Source: Candidatus Contendibacter sp. (GTDB lineage: Bacteria; Pseudomonadota; Gammaproteobacteria; Competibacterales; Competibacteraceae). Taken from it: 60,432 nt of DNA. The position numbers were made by a program, and so were the translations under genes. The notes beneath the pieces were generated by a model. That model had not been told where the DNA came from and searched no databases. It was given only the letters and a program-made list of their open reading frames with translations. Below are positions 29,370 to 38,080 of the stretch, piece by piece. Every line of letters begins with the position of its first letter. Within the stretch, counting starts at the first letter, position 1. The stretch lies in assembly GCA_029624765.1 (NCBI GenBank), contig JARSSO010000042.1, forward strand, positions 1-60,432, read 5' to 3'.

Positions 29370-31637
29370 TTACTTCCCCACCCGCAACAGCCCGCTCAAT
29401 CCATGCTGTTCCAGAAAAGCGTTGGCGCGGTCGCGGATGGCGGCGGCGCTGTCGAGATCCGTCACCTCGGCCAGAAGTGTCTGCGCCTCGGAATAGGGAA
29501 CGCTGCGAATCAGCCACTTGATCTTGAGCAGACTGCCCAGGTTCATGCTCAGGCTGTCCACTCCCATCGCCATCACCAGCAGGGCACCCACCGGATCGCC
29601 CGCCATCTCGCCACAGACGCTGATGGGCCGTCCAGCGGCCCGCGCCTGATCGATCACGTGGCGAATCGCCGCCAGCACCACCGGATTCAAGGAATCGTAC
29701 AGCTTGGCCACCCGGTCGTTGTTGCGATCCACCGCCAGGAGATACTGCGTCAGATCGTTGCTGCCGATGGAAGCGAAATCCACCATGCGAATCAGCTTCT
29801 CGATCTGGTAAACCGCCGACGGCACCTCCACCATGATCCCCACCCGCGGCGTCCTGACCACTACCCCGTCCTCGGCCAACTCCGCCTGGGCTTCGCGCAA
29901 CAGCTCCAGCGCCTCGCTCAATTCGCCGATGCCACTGATCATCGGCAACAGGATCGACAGATTCGGATGGGCGGTTCCCGCGCGCAGCATCGCCCGCAAC
30001 TGGGTCTTGAACAAATCGGGCTGATCCAGACTGATGCGGATGCCGCGCCAGCCCAGAAACGGATTCTGCTCTTCAATGGGAAAATAGGGCAAGGGCTTGT
30101 CGCCGCCGATGTCCAGGGTGCGCAACACCACGGGATGCGGTTCCATCATCCGCAGCACCCGGCTGTACAGGGTGGTCTGTTCCTCCTCGCCGGGAAAGCG
30201 GTCGCGCAGGAAGAAATGCAGCTCCGACCGATACAGCCCCACCCCCTGAACCCCGCTGTCGCGGGCGGCGGCGATGTCGGCGAACAGCCCGGAATTGGCG
30301 TGCAATTCCAAGCGGTGACCGTCCGGGGTTTCCGCCGGCAGATCGCGCAGGTGCTGCAAATCGCGCGACAGTTCGGCCTCGTCGGCGATCAGCTTCAGGT
30401 ATTCCTGGCGCAGCGCCGGGCTGGGCTGGATGCACACCCGCACGGTGTAGCCGTCCACCACCACCTCGCGCCCGTTCAGCCGGCCCGGTGGCAGATTGCT
30501 GACCCCGAACACCGCCGGCACCCCCAGACCGCGCGCCAGCAGGGCGACGTGGGAAGCGCCGGTTCCTCGCACCGACACCAGACCCTTGAGCTGCTCCGGC
30601 GGCACGTCCAGCAACTGGGAAACGCTGATTTCGTCGCCCATCAGGATGGTGTGATCGGGATAACGCCGGTTGATCGCCTGCGCTTCCTGCAAGCGGTTCA
30701 GCAACCGCTGGCCAAGATCGAGAATGTCGGCGGCGCGCTCGCGCAGGTACGGATCGTTCATCTCGGTGAAGATGTTGGCGTATTCCAGCACCGTGGCGCG
30801 CAGCGCGCCCGGCGCCCAGTTGCCGGCGTAAATCCGCTCCAGGGTGCCGTTCACCAGACTGTCGCTGCCCAGCAGCAGCGCGTAGGCGTCGAACAGCGCC
30901 CGGTCGCCCGCCGACAGCAAAAGACGCATCCGCTCGCTCAGCCGCTGCAACTCGGCCAGCTCCGCCGCCACCGCCTGCCGGAACCGCGAGGCCTCGGCCT
31001 CCGGATTCTCGATGTCCTTGTCCGGGACCCGATCCAGCGCGGTGGCCGGAAACACCACCACCGCCTCTCCGATCGCCAGGCCACGGGCGCTGGCCACGCC
31101 TTCCAGGAACAGGGTGTCGGCCAGCGCATCGCCGCCGTTCAGCCGATCCAGCGCCTGGCGGATTTCCGCCTGGTTGATGCAGCCGGCCAGTTGCGCGGCC
31201 AAGGTCACCAGGAACGACTCCTCGTCGGCGGTGTACTTGCGCCGCTCGCGCTGCTGCGCCGCCAGCACGCCCAGCACCTTGCGCCGTCGGATGATCGGCA
31301 CGCCGATGAACCCATGAAACGGCGCCTCGCCCGTGGCGGCGACATAGCGGAAGGCGGGATGAGCGGGCGCGTCATCGACGTTGACCGGCTCGGCCCGGCT
31401 GGCGGCCAGCCCGACCAGCCCCTGCCCCAGCTTCAGCCGCACCTTGCCGACCGCGCCGGGCCGCAGGCCATCGGTCGCCATCAGCACGTGTTCGCCGCGA
31501 ACGGCGTCGGTCATGTACACCGAGCACACGTCGGTGTGAATGGCGGTCTTGACCTCGGCGACGATCACGCCAAGCGCCTCGTTCAGGTCGCGGGCGGCGT
31601 TGATGTCCTGAATGATGCGCCGCAGGATATCCAGCAT
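29370..31637 (-). CDS. ptsP: Phosphoenolpyruvate-protein phosphotransferase PtsP (EI-Ntr)
   Basis: PtsP passes phosphate from PEP to NPr in the nitrogen PTS, a regulatory cascade in the cytoplasm. The 755-residue length suits the EI-Ntr type. Residues about 1-165 form a GAF domain (LVGLAASRAEPVNV, GVPIIRRRKVLGVLAAQQ). The EI part follows with the phosphorylatable His near 363 in GTGASHVALLARGLG, then the TIM-barrel PEP domain (NPFLGWRGIRISLDQPDLF, SIGSNDLTQYLLAVDRNND, and VCGEMAGDP with the active Cys). It lies 44 bases behind rppH, the order seen in E. coli. Confidence 0.95.
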   Translation of the reverse strand: MLDILRRIIQDINAARDLNEALGVIVAEVKTAIHTDVCSVYMTDAVRGEHVLMATDGLRPGAVGKVRLKLGQGLVGLAASRAEPVNVDDAPAHPAFRYVAATGEAPFHGFIGVPIIRRRKVLGVLAAQQRERRKYTADEESFLVTLAAQLAGCINQAEIRQALDRLNGGDALADTLFLEGVASARGLAIGEAVVVFPATALDRVPDKDIENPEAEASRFRQAVAAELAELQRLSERMRLLLSAGDRALFDAYALLLGSDSLVNGTLERIYAGNWAPGALRATVLEYANIFTEMNDPYLRERAADILDLGQRLLNRLQEAQAINRRYPDHTILMGDEISVSQLLDVPPEQLKGLVSVRGTGASHVALLARGLGVPAVFGVSNLPPGRLNGREVVVDGYTVRVCIQPSPALRQEYLKLIADEAELSRDLQHLRDLPAETPDGHRLELHANSGLFADIAAARDSGVQGVGLYRSELHFFLRDRFPGEEEQTTLYSRVLRMMEPHPVVLRTLDIGGDKPLPYFPIEEQNPFLGWRGIRISLDQPDLFKTQLRAMLRAGTAHPNLSILLPMISGIGELSEALELLREAQAELAEDGVVVRTPRVGIMVEVPSAVYQIEKLIRMVDFASIGSNDLTQYLLAVDRNNDRVAKLYDSLNPVVLAAIRHVIDQARAAGRPISVCGEMAGDPVGALLVMAMGVDSLSMNLGSLLKIKWLIRSVPYSEAQTLLAEVTDLDSAAAIRDRANAFLEQHGLSGLLRVGK

Positions 31638-31681
31638 GGAACCAGTCTCGGCTGAAGACTCACGATGGGCGAGGGAGGCGA

Positions 31682-32587
31682 TCAGCGCCGGGAAACCCGG
31701 CGCGAGCGTGGCGTCGGCGGACGGGGAAAGCGCGGCCGATCCAGGGTGGACGTCACCGTCGCCGTTTCCCGCGCTGGGGCGGTGACCACCGTCATGGGTT
31801 GGAGAATACCGCCGCGCCGCGACGCGACGACCATGCGGGTGATGACCGGATGCGGATAGGTTCCCGCCGGGCGCAGCGGCAAAACGGACGGGGGTTTGCC
31901 GACGACCGCGGGGTGGGCCGGCTCCAGTTCCGGCGGGTGGGAAACCGCGATGGTGGCTTCCATGGCGATCTCCATGGCCGCCGTGGCCACTTCCATGGCC
32001 ACTCCCAGCGCTCGAACCGGCGTCGGCAGACCATCGAACCCGGAATCCCGCCGGGTCGGTCGCTCGGGCGTCTCGTCACGAAGCTGGGTGGGAAGCGAAC
32101 GCTTCGACAGGCGCAAGGGAAGCAACAGCGGCGCCAGCTCGCGCAGAGCGCGCCAATACACATGGCGCTTGAACGGCACCACGGCACGCAGCGGATACCA
32201 GTAATCCACCCACTGCCAGTGATCGAATTCGGGGTGACCGGACGAATCCAGGCACACCGCATCTTCCCCGCCCAACATCCGCAGCAGGAACCAGACCTGT
32301 TTCTGGCCGATGCAGGTCGGCTGGTTGCCCCGGCGGATCAGCCGCTTGGGGAGGCGATAGCGCAGCCAGCCCTTGGTGCAGCCGATCACTTCGACATGTT
32401 CCGGCCGCAAGCCAACCTCTTCGGCCAGCTCGCGGAACATGGCCTGCTCGGGCGACTCATCCCGCCGAATGCCGCCCTGGGGAAACTGCCAGGAATGCTG
32501 GCCAATCCGTTTCGCCCAGAACAAGCGCCCGTCGGCATTGCACAGGATGATGCCGACGTTTGGTCGATAACCCTCCGAATCGATCAC
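31682..32587 (-). CDS. rppH: RNA pyrophosphohydrolase RppH with long C-terminal extension
   Basis: RppH removes pyrophosphate from the 5' end of mRNA and thereby starts decay. The N-terminal 170 residues are standard: [11 protein letters not shown], then the Nudix box [23 protein letters not shown] at residues 38-60, and [10 protein letters not shown]. The start is GTG at 32587, matched to the family's MIDxxGYRPN opening. The usual length is near 160-180; here the frame continues to 301. The extension is low-complexity, with a direct-repeat segment ([19 protein letters not shown]) and a Pro/Arg-rich end. It may be a real tail or a read-through of a lost stop. It is first of the rppH-ptsP pair. 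Confidence 0.92.
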   Translation of the reverse strand: MIDSEGYRPNVGIILCNADGRLFWAKRIGQHSWQFPQGGIRRDESPEQAMFRELAEEVGLRPEHVEVIGCTKGWLRYRLPKRLIRRGNQPTCIGQKQVWFLLRMLGGEDAVCLDSSGHPEFDHWQWVDYWYPLRAVVPFKRHVYWRALRELAPLLLPLRLSKRSLPTQLRDETPERPTRRDSGFDGLPTPVRALGVAMEVATAAMEIAMEATIAVSHPPELEPAHPAVVGKPPSVLPLRPAGTYPHPVITRMVVASRRGGILQPMTVVTAPARETATVTSTLDRPRFPRPPTPRSRRVSRR

Positions 32588-32803
32588 GATGAAAACCAGT
32601 ATATTGCAATAAATGGTTCACTATTTTTTCATAACGAACCACGTTTCGCCATGGTGGGAACGCGAACCACCCTTCGTCGGTCAACCGGGCCGGAACCGGC
32701 TATCATTAACACAATCGTACTCCTGTCCTGGCCGCCCTTCCCGATTCGGCCCAAACCCTCGCAAGAACCGCGATCCCAGCCGGTTGCCCCCAAGGAGTTT
32801 CTC

Positions 32804-35800
32804 ATGCGCCTTTCGTTGTCGCTGCTTGCCCTGTTGGCGCTCCTGCTGTCCGCCAGCGCCCACGCTTTCGAGGATACGCCGCTCGCCGTGGCGGCGGCCC
32901 AGTATCAGCAACTGATCCGCGACGGTCGCGCCGCCGCCGGCCAGTCGCCCGACGCCTTGTTGCAGCAGGCCGGCCAGCAGGCGGCCCGCAAGGACTGGAC
33001 CGCCGCCATCGCCAGTCAGGAAACCGCCATCGCGGCGGGCGCCGATCCGGTGGGGGCCTGGCTGGGCCTGAGTCAACTCTGGCAGGCCCGAACCGACCAA
33101 AGTCAGAATCAGGACCGGGAACGCGCCCAGGAACGGACCCGGCAGGCCGCCTGGAACGCCTATCAGGCGGCGCGCGTCCCGTTCGAGCGCGCCCGCGCCC
33201 TGTTCCGGCTGGGCGAACTGTACGACCGCGCCAAGGAGCCCAAACTGGCCCTCGCCGCCTTCCGCGAAGGGCTGGAACTGGAGGACAACCCCAAAATCGC
33301 CAAGCGCTACCAGGAACTGGCCGACGCCAACGCCTTCCAGATCAAGGGCGTCGAAGTCGAATCGGACAGCGCCACCCCGAAAATCTGCCTTCAGTTCTCC
33401 GATGACCTCGCCAAGGACCGCCAGGTTCATTACGAGGATTATCTGGTGGTCGAACCGGCCATCCAGCCGGCGGTCAGCGCCCAGGGCCGGCAGTTGTGCG
33501 TGGAGGGCGTTCGCCACGGCCAGGGCTACACGATCAAGGCCCGCGCCGGCATCCCTTCGGCGACGGGCGAAAAAACGCGCGCCGCCCAGGAGTTCACCGC
33601 CAGGGTTGAGGATCGCAAGCCCACCCTGGGCTTTCGCGGAACCGCCTACGTGCTGCCCAAGGCCAGTGGCCAGCAACTGCCGTTGATCAGCGTCAACCTG
33701 GACCGGGCCCGGGTGCGGGTGTTGCGCGTCAACGACCGCAACCTGCTGCAACAAATCCTGGATCGCCGCCTGAGCAACCCGCTGGACGGCTACGACATCA
33801 ACCGGGTCGCCAAGAATTCCGGCGAACTGCTATGGGAGGGAACCCTGACCCTGGCCAGCGGCGAACGCAATCAGGACGTGACCACCGCCGTGCCGATCAA
33901 CGAAATCCTGCGCGACCCGCAACCGGGCATCTACATCGTGGCCGCCGAGCCGGTCAAGGAAGACCCGGACAGCTACGAAAACCGGGCCACGCAATGGCTG
34001 GTGGTCTCCGACATCGGCCTGTTCACGCTGCGCGGCGGCGACGGGCTGCACGTGTTCGCCCGCTCGCTGGCCACCGCCAAACCGCTGGCCGGCATCGACC
34101 TGCGGCTGTACGCCCGCAACAACGGCGAACTGGGCAAGGCGGTCACCGACGGCAAAGGGTATGTCCGCCTCGATCCGGGCCTGCTGCGTGGCGGCGGCGG
34201 GCGCGAGCCGGCGTTGCTGATGGCCTACGGCAACGGCGACTACAACTTTCTCGATCTGACCAAGCCGGCCTTCGACCTCAGCGACCGGGGCGTCGAGGGC
34301 CGGGCCGCGCCGGGGGCGGTGGACGCCTTCCTGTACACCGAACGCGGAGTTTACCGGCCCGGCGAGACGGTGGAATTGATGGTCCTGGTGCGCGACAGCC
34401 GGGGTTACGCCCTGCCGGACGCGCCGCTGACCCTCAAGCTGTTCCGTCCCGACGAGGTGGAAGCCGGCCAGCCGAAACCGGCCCAGCCCGCCTTGGGTGG
34501 CTATCACGTTCAACTGCCGCTGGCGCTGAATGCCCGCACGGGAACCTGGACGGTCAAGGCCTATGCCGACCCCAAGGGCGAGCCGGTCGGACAGGTTGGG
34601 TTCCAGGTTGAGGATTTCGTGCCCCAGCGGCTGAAACTGGAGCTGAGTTCCACCGCGCCGGTGCTGAAACCGGATGAGCCGGTCATGGTGGACATCAACG
34701 GCCGCTTCCTGTACGGCGCGCCGGCGGCCAACCTCAAGGCCGAGGCCGAGGTGGTGCTGAACGAGGACCCCAACCCCTACCCCACTTTCCCTGGCTATCG
34801 TTTTGGGCTGGCGCAGGACAGTTGGACCGCCAAACGCTTCCCGGTGGCGCTGGCCGGCACCGACGCCCAGGGCAAGGCCCAGGCGCGGGTGACGCTGAGC
34901 GAGACGCCCGACACCAGTCGGCCGTTGCAGGCGCGGGTGCGGGTGTCGTTGTTCGAACCCGGCGGCCGGCCGGTCACCCGCAGTCTGAATCTACCCTACC
35001 GCCCCCAGCCGTTCGCCATCGGTGTCAAACCGCGTTTCGGCGACGACGGCATCCCCCTGGGCCAGGAAGCCGGCTTCGACGTGATCGCCCTCGATCCGCT
35101 GGGCCAGCCGCTGGCGAAAAGCGGACTGCGGGCCGACCTGGTGCGCGAGGACCATCAGTATTACTGGTACTACGGCGAGAACCGCTGGGACTACAAGCTG
35201 GTGATCCGCGACAGCGCGCCGGTCACCAGCCGAACCCTCAACGTCGCCGCCGGTCAGCCGGCCGCGTTCACGCACCGCATCGGGGAATGGGGCAATTACC
35301 GGCTGGACGTGCTGGACCCGGTGACTGGCATCGCCTCCAGCGTGCGCTTCACCGTGGGCTGGTTCGAAACCCCGAGCGAGAACGGCGACACCCCCGATCA
35401 GATGAAAGTGACGCTGGATCAGCCGCGCTATCAGGCCGGGCAGACCGCCAAGGTCTTCGTCCGGGCGCCGTTCGCCGGCGAAGTGCTGTTGAATGTGGTC
35501 GGGGACCGATTGTGGTCCAGCAGAACGGTCAGCGCCCCGGCCGAGGGAACGACGGTGGAACTGCCGATTCCGGCCGAGTGGGGGCCGGGGGTCTATGTTG
35601 CCGCCACCGCCTTCCGGCCGGCCGACAACGCGGCCCAGCGCGGGCCGGGGCGGGCCATCGGTGTCGCCTGGATCGGTCTCGACCCCGCGCCACGCACCTT
35701 GAACGTCGCCCTGACCGCGCCGACCGAGTGGAAACCGCGCCAGACCGTGGAGCTGCCGGTGACGGTGACCGGCCTCGACGCCGGCCAGCCGGCCTATGTC

Positions 35801-38002
35801 ACCGTGGCCGCCGTGGACGAGGGCATCCTGCAACTGACCGATTTCGCCAGCCCCGACCCGACCCGCTACTTCCTCGGCAAGCGCCGGCTGGGCATGCAAC
35901 TGCTCGATCTGTACGGCAGGCTGATCGAAGCCGGCGGGCGGGCGGGCCAGATCAAGGTCGGCGGCGATGCCGACAGCCGGCAATTGGACGGCTCCGGGGT
36001 GCGCACGGTGAAAACCCTGGCGCTGTTCTCCGGGCCGGTGGCGCTGGACGCCGGCGGCCAGGCGAAAATTCCGTTGGCCCTGCCCGATTTCAACGGTCAG
36101 TTGCGGCTGATGGCGGTGGCCTGGGACCGCAACCGGCTGGGCCGGGCCGAGGCCGCGCCGCTGGTGCGCGATCCGCTGGTGGCGCGCGTTTACCTGCCGC
36201 GCTTCCTGGCGCCGGAGGACGAAAGCCGCGTCACCGTGACCGTGCAGAACCTGAGCGCCCCGCCCGGCGAATACCATGTCCGGCTGAGCACCGACGGCGC
36301 GGCGGCGGTGATCGAACGGGCGGCGTTCGCCTTCACCGTCGCCGATTCCACCGTGCAAAATTCCGAGAGCCGAACCTTTACTCTGCGCGGACTGCAACCC
36401 GGCGTCGGCCAAGTGCGCCTGCATCTGGACGGACCGAACGGCTTCCAACTGGTGCGCGAATCCGAAATCGGCGTGCGCCCGGCCCAGGCGATTACGACCA
36501 GCCGTACCGCCAAGCGCCTGAATCCCGGCGAGTCGTTGCGGGTCGGCAACGAATTGTTGGGCGACTATCTGCCCGGCACCGGCCAGGGTCGGCTCAGTTT
36601 CGGCAGCCGGCCCAACCTCAACGTGCCAGCATTGCTGGCGGAACTGGATCGCTATCCCTACGGCTGCCTGGAGCAGACCACCAGCCGCGCCCTGCCCTTG
36701 CTGTACTTCAACCAGGTGGCCGAGGTGTGGGTCGGCCAGAACGCCACCGAGGCGGGCTTGCGAGCGCGGGTGCAGGAGGCGATTCAGCGCATCCTGACCT
36801 TGCAGGACGCCGGCGGCGGCTTCGGACTGTGGAATCCCGACAGCAACGTCGAAAACTGGCTGTCGGCCTACGCCATGGACTTCCTGGTCCGCGCCCGCCA
36901 GGAGCGGTACCTGGTCCCGGAATCGGCGCATCAACACGGCCTGAAGTATTTGCAGGAACAATTGAATACCGATGAGTTCGGCGAGGCGCAACTCGGCTGG
37001 CGGGCCTATGCCCTGTACGTGCTGGCGCGGGTGCAACAGGCGGCCATCGGCGATTTGCGCTACCTGCACGACAACCATCTGCAAAAACTGCCCAGCGCGC
37101 TGGCCCAGGCGCAACTGGGCGCGGCGCTGGCCCGCTACGGCGAGCTGGGCCGGGCCAGGGAGGCGTTCACCGCCGCCTTGAAACGGTCGGGCCGGGGCGA
37201 GGGACGCGATTACGGCAGCCCGCTGCGCGACCGGGCGGCGCTGTTGACGCTGCTGGTCGAATCGGGGCTGTTGCCGGAGCGGGTTCCGCAACTGGCGGAA
37301 GAAGTGGCCGCCGAGTTCAACCAGCGCCGCTACGCCAGCACCCAGGAACAAGCCTGGCTGTTGCTGGCGGCCCAGGCGCTGCTGAAACAGCCCGGTCGGG
37401 TCCAGTTGGCGGTGGATGGCCAGACGACCACCGCCGATCCGTTCTATCTGACGCCGACGGCGGCGCAATGGGCCAAGGGGCTGACCGTGGTCAATCAGGG
37501 CGCGCAGGCCGCCTGGTACACCCTCAACCTGAGCGGCGTGCCGGTTGCGCAGCAGCCACCGGCGCGGGAGGGCTTCACCGTCAGCCGCCGCTACTACACC
37601 CGCGCCGGCAAGGACGTGGACCCGGCCCAGATCCGCCAGAACGACTTGCTGGTGGTGGTCATCACCGGCGAGGCGCTGGGTCGCGAGGAGCAGCAGGCGC
37701 TGGTGGTGGATCTGTTGCCGGCGGGCCTGGAAATCGAGAACGCCCGGCTGGCGCACAACGCCTCGACCACCGAAATCGCCTGGCTGCCCGCATTGACGGA
37801 GACTTTGCACACCGAATTCCGGGACGACCGCTTCGTGGCGGCGCTGGATTTCGAGGCCGGCGGCGAGCGGAAATTTACCCTGGCCTATCTGGCGCGGGCG
37901 GTCACGCCGGGCGTCTACCGGCAACCGGCGGTGTACGTGGAGGATATGTACAAGCCGTGGCAGTTTGGACGCGGGGCGATGGGAACGGTGAAGGTGGAGT
38001 AA
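32804..38002 (+). CDS. Bacterial alpha-2-macroglobulin family protein
   Basis: This protease-trapping envelope protein has 1732 residues, the normal bacterial length. Residues 1 to about 20 are a Sec signal (SLSLLALLALLLSASAHAFE) without a lipobox Cys, so the protein is predicted periplasmic and soluble rather than a lipoprotein. Macroglobulin-like beta-domains follow, including FLYTERGVYRPGETVELMVLVRD. The reactive thioester motif is intact: YGCLEQTTS with Cys near 1288 and Gln near 1291. A C-terminal alpha/alpha toroid and receptor-like domain follow. AAGGAG precedes the ATG at 32804; the frame upstream to 31799 is rppH shadow. No penicillin-binding-protein 1C gene accompanies it, unlike in E. 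coli. It converges on the giant membrane protein gene. Confidence 0.92.
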   Translation: MRLSLSLLALLALLLSASAHAFEDTPLAVAAAQYQQLIRDGRAAAGQSPDALLQQAGQQAARKDWTAAIASQETAIAAGADPVGAWLGLSQLWQARTDQSQNQDRERAQERTRQAAWNAYQAARVPFERARALFRLGELYDRAKEPKLALAAFREGLELEDNPKIAKRYQELADANAFQIKGVEVESDSATPKICLQFSDDLAKDRQVHYEDYLVVEPAIQPAVSAQGRQLCVEGVRHGQGYTIKARAGIPSATGEKTRAAQEFTARVEDRKPTLGFRGTAYVLPKASGQQLPLISVNLDRARVRVLRVNDRNLLQQILDRRLSNPLDGYDINRVAKNSGELLWEGTLTLASGERNQDVTTAVPINEILRDPQPGIYIVAAEPVKEDPDSYENRATQWLVVSDIGLFTLRGGDGLHVFARSLATAKPLAGIDLRLYARNNGELGKAVTDGKGYVRLDPGLLRGGGGREPALLMAYGNGDYNFLDLTKPAFDLSDRGVEGRAAPGAVDAFLYTERGVYRPGETVELMVLVRDSRGYALPDAPLTLKLFRPDEVEAGQPKPAQPALGGYHVQLPLALNARTGTWTVKAYADPKGEPVGQVGFQVEDFVPQRLKLELSSTAPVLKPDEPVMVDINGRFLYGAPAANLKAEAEVVLNEDPNPYPTFPGYRFGLAQDSWTAKRFPVALAGTDAQGKAQARVTLSETPDTSRPLQARVRVSLFEPGGRPVTRSLNLPYRPQPFAIGVKPRFGDDGIPLGQEAGFDVIALDPLGQPLAKSGLRADLVREDHQYYWYYGENRWDYKLVIRDSAPVTSRTLNVAAGQPAAFTHRIGEWGNYRLDVLDPVTGIASSVRFTVGWFETPSENGDTPDQMKVTLDQPRYQAGQTAKVFVRAPFAGEVLLNVVGDRLWSSRTVSAPAEGTTVELPIPAEWGPGVYVAATAFRPADNAAQRGPGRAIGVAWIGLDPAPRTLNVALTAPTEWKPRQTVELPVTVTGLDAGQPAYVTVAAVDEGILQLTDFASPDPTRYFLGKRRLGMQLLDLYGRLIEAGGRAGQIKVGGDADSRQLDGSGVRTVKTLALFSGPVALDAGGQAKIPLALPDFNGQLRLMAVAWDRNRLGRAEAAPLVRDPLVARVYLPRFLAPEDESRVTVTVQNLSAPPGEYHVRLSTDGAAAVIERAAFAFTVADSTVQNSESRTFTLRGLQPGVGQVRLHLDGPNGFQLVRESEIGVRPAQAITTSRTAKRLNPGESLRVGNELLGDYLPGTGQGRLSFGSRPNLNVPALLAELDRYPYGCLEQTTSRALPLLYFNQVAEVWVGQNATEAGLRARVQEAIQRILTLQDAGGGFGLWNPDSNVENWLSAYAMDFLVRARQERYLVPESAHQHGLKYLQEQLNTDEFGEAQLGWRAYALYVLARVQQAAIGDLRYLHDNHLQKLPSALAQAQLGAALARYGELGRAREAFTAALKRSGRGEGRDYGSPLRDRAALLTLLVESGLLPERVPQLAEEVAAEFNQRRYASTQEQAWLLLAAQALLKQPGRVQLAVDGQTTTADPFYLTPTAAQWAKGLTVVNQGAQAAWYTLNLSGVPVAQQPPAREGFTVSRRYYTRAGKDVDPAQIRQNDLLVVVITGEALGREEQQALVVDLLPAGLEIENARLAHNASTTEIAWLPALTETLHTEFRDDRFVAALDFEAGGERKFTLAYLARAVTPGVYRQPAVYVEDMYKPWQFGRGAMGTVKVE

Positions 38003-38016
38003 ATTCTAGGGGAACA

Positions 38017-38056
38017 GGGGACAGGCACCGGACTTTAGAGTCTTTTGCCTGTCCCC
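38017..38056. terminator. Perfect 11-bp inverted repeat between convergent genes
   Basis: GGGGACAGGCA (38017-38027) and TGCCTGTCCCC (38046-38056) flank an 18-base loop in the 78-base gap between the alpha-2-macroglobulin and membrane-protein stops. It may act as a bidirectional terminator. The arm also resembles the widespread GTGCCTGTCCCC motif of REP-type elements. Confidence 0.45.
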
Positions 38057-38080
38057 CACAATCCGGTGTCTTGCGCTTTG

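Noticed and set aside
29403..31655. 750-residue plus-strand frame opposite ptsP
   Set aside because: His/Gln/Arg-rich antisense composition typical of a shadow; ptsP has all catalytic motifs.
34991..37924. 977-residue minus-strand frame opposite the alpha-2-macroglobulin gene
   Set aside because: Shadow of a strongly recognised gene, with no motif of its own.
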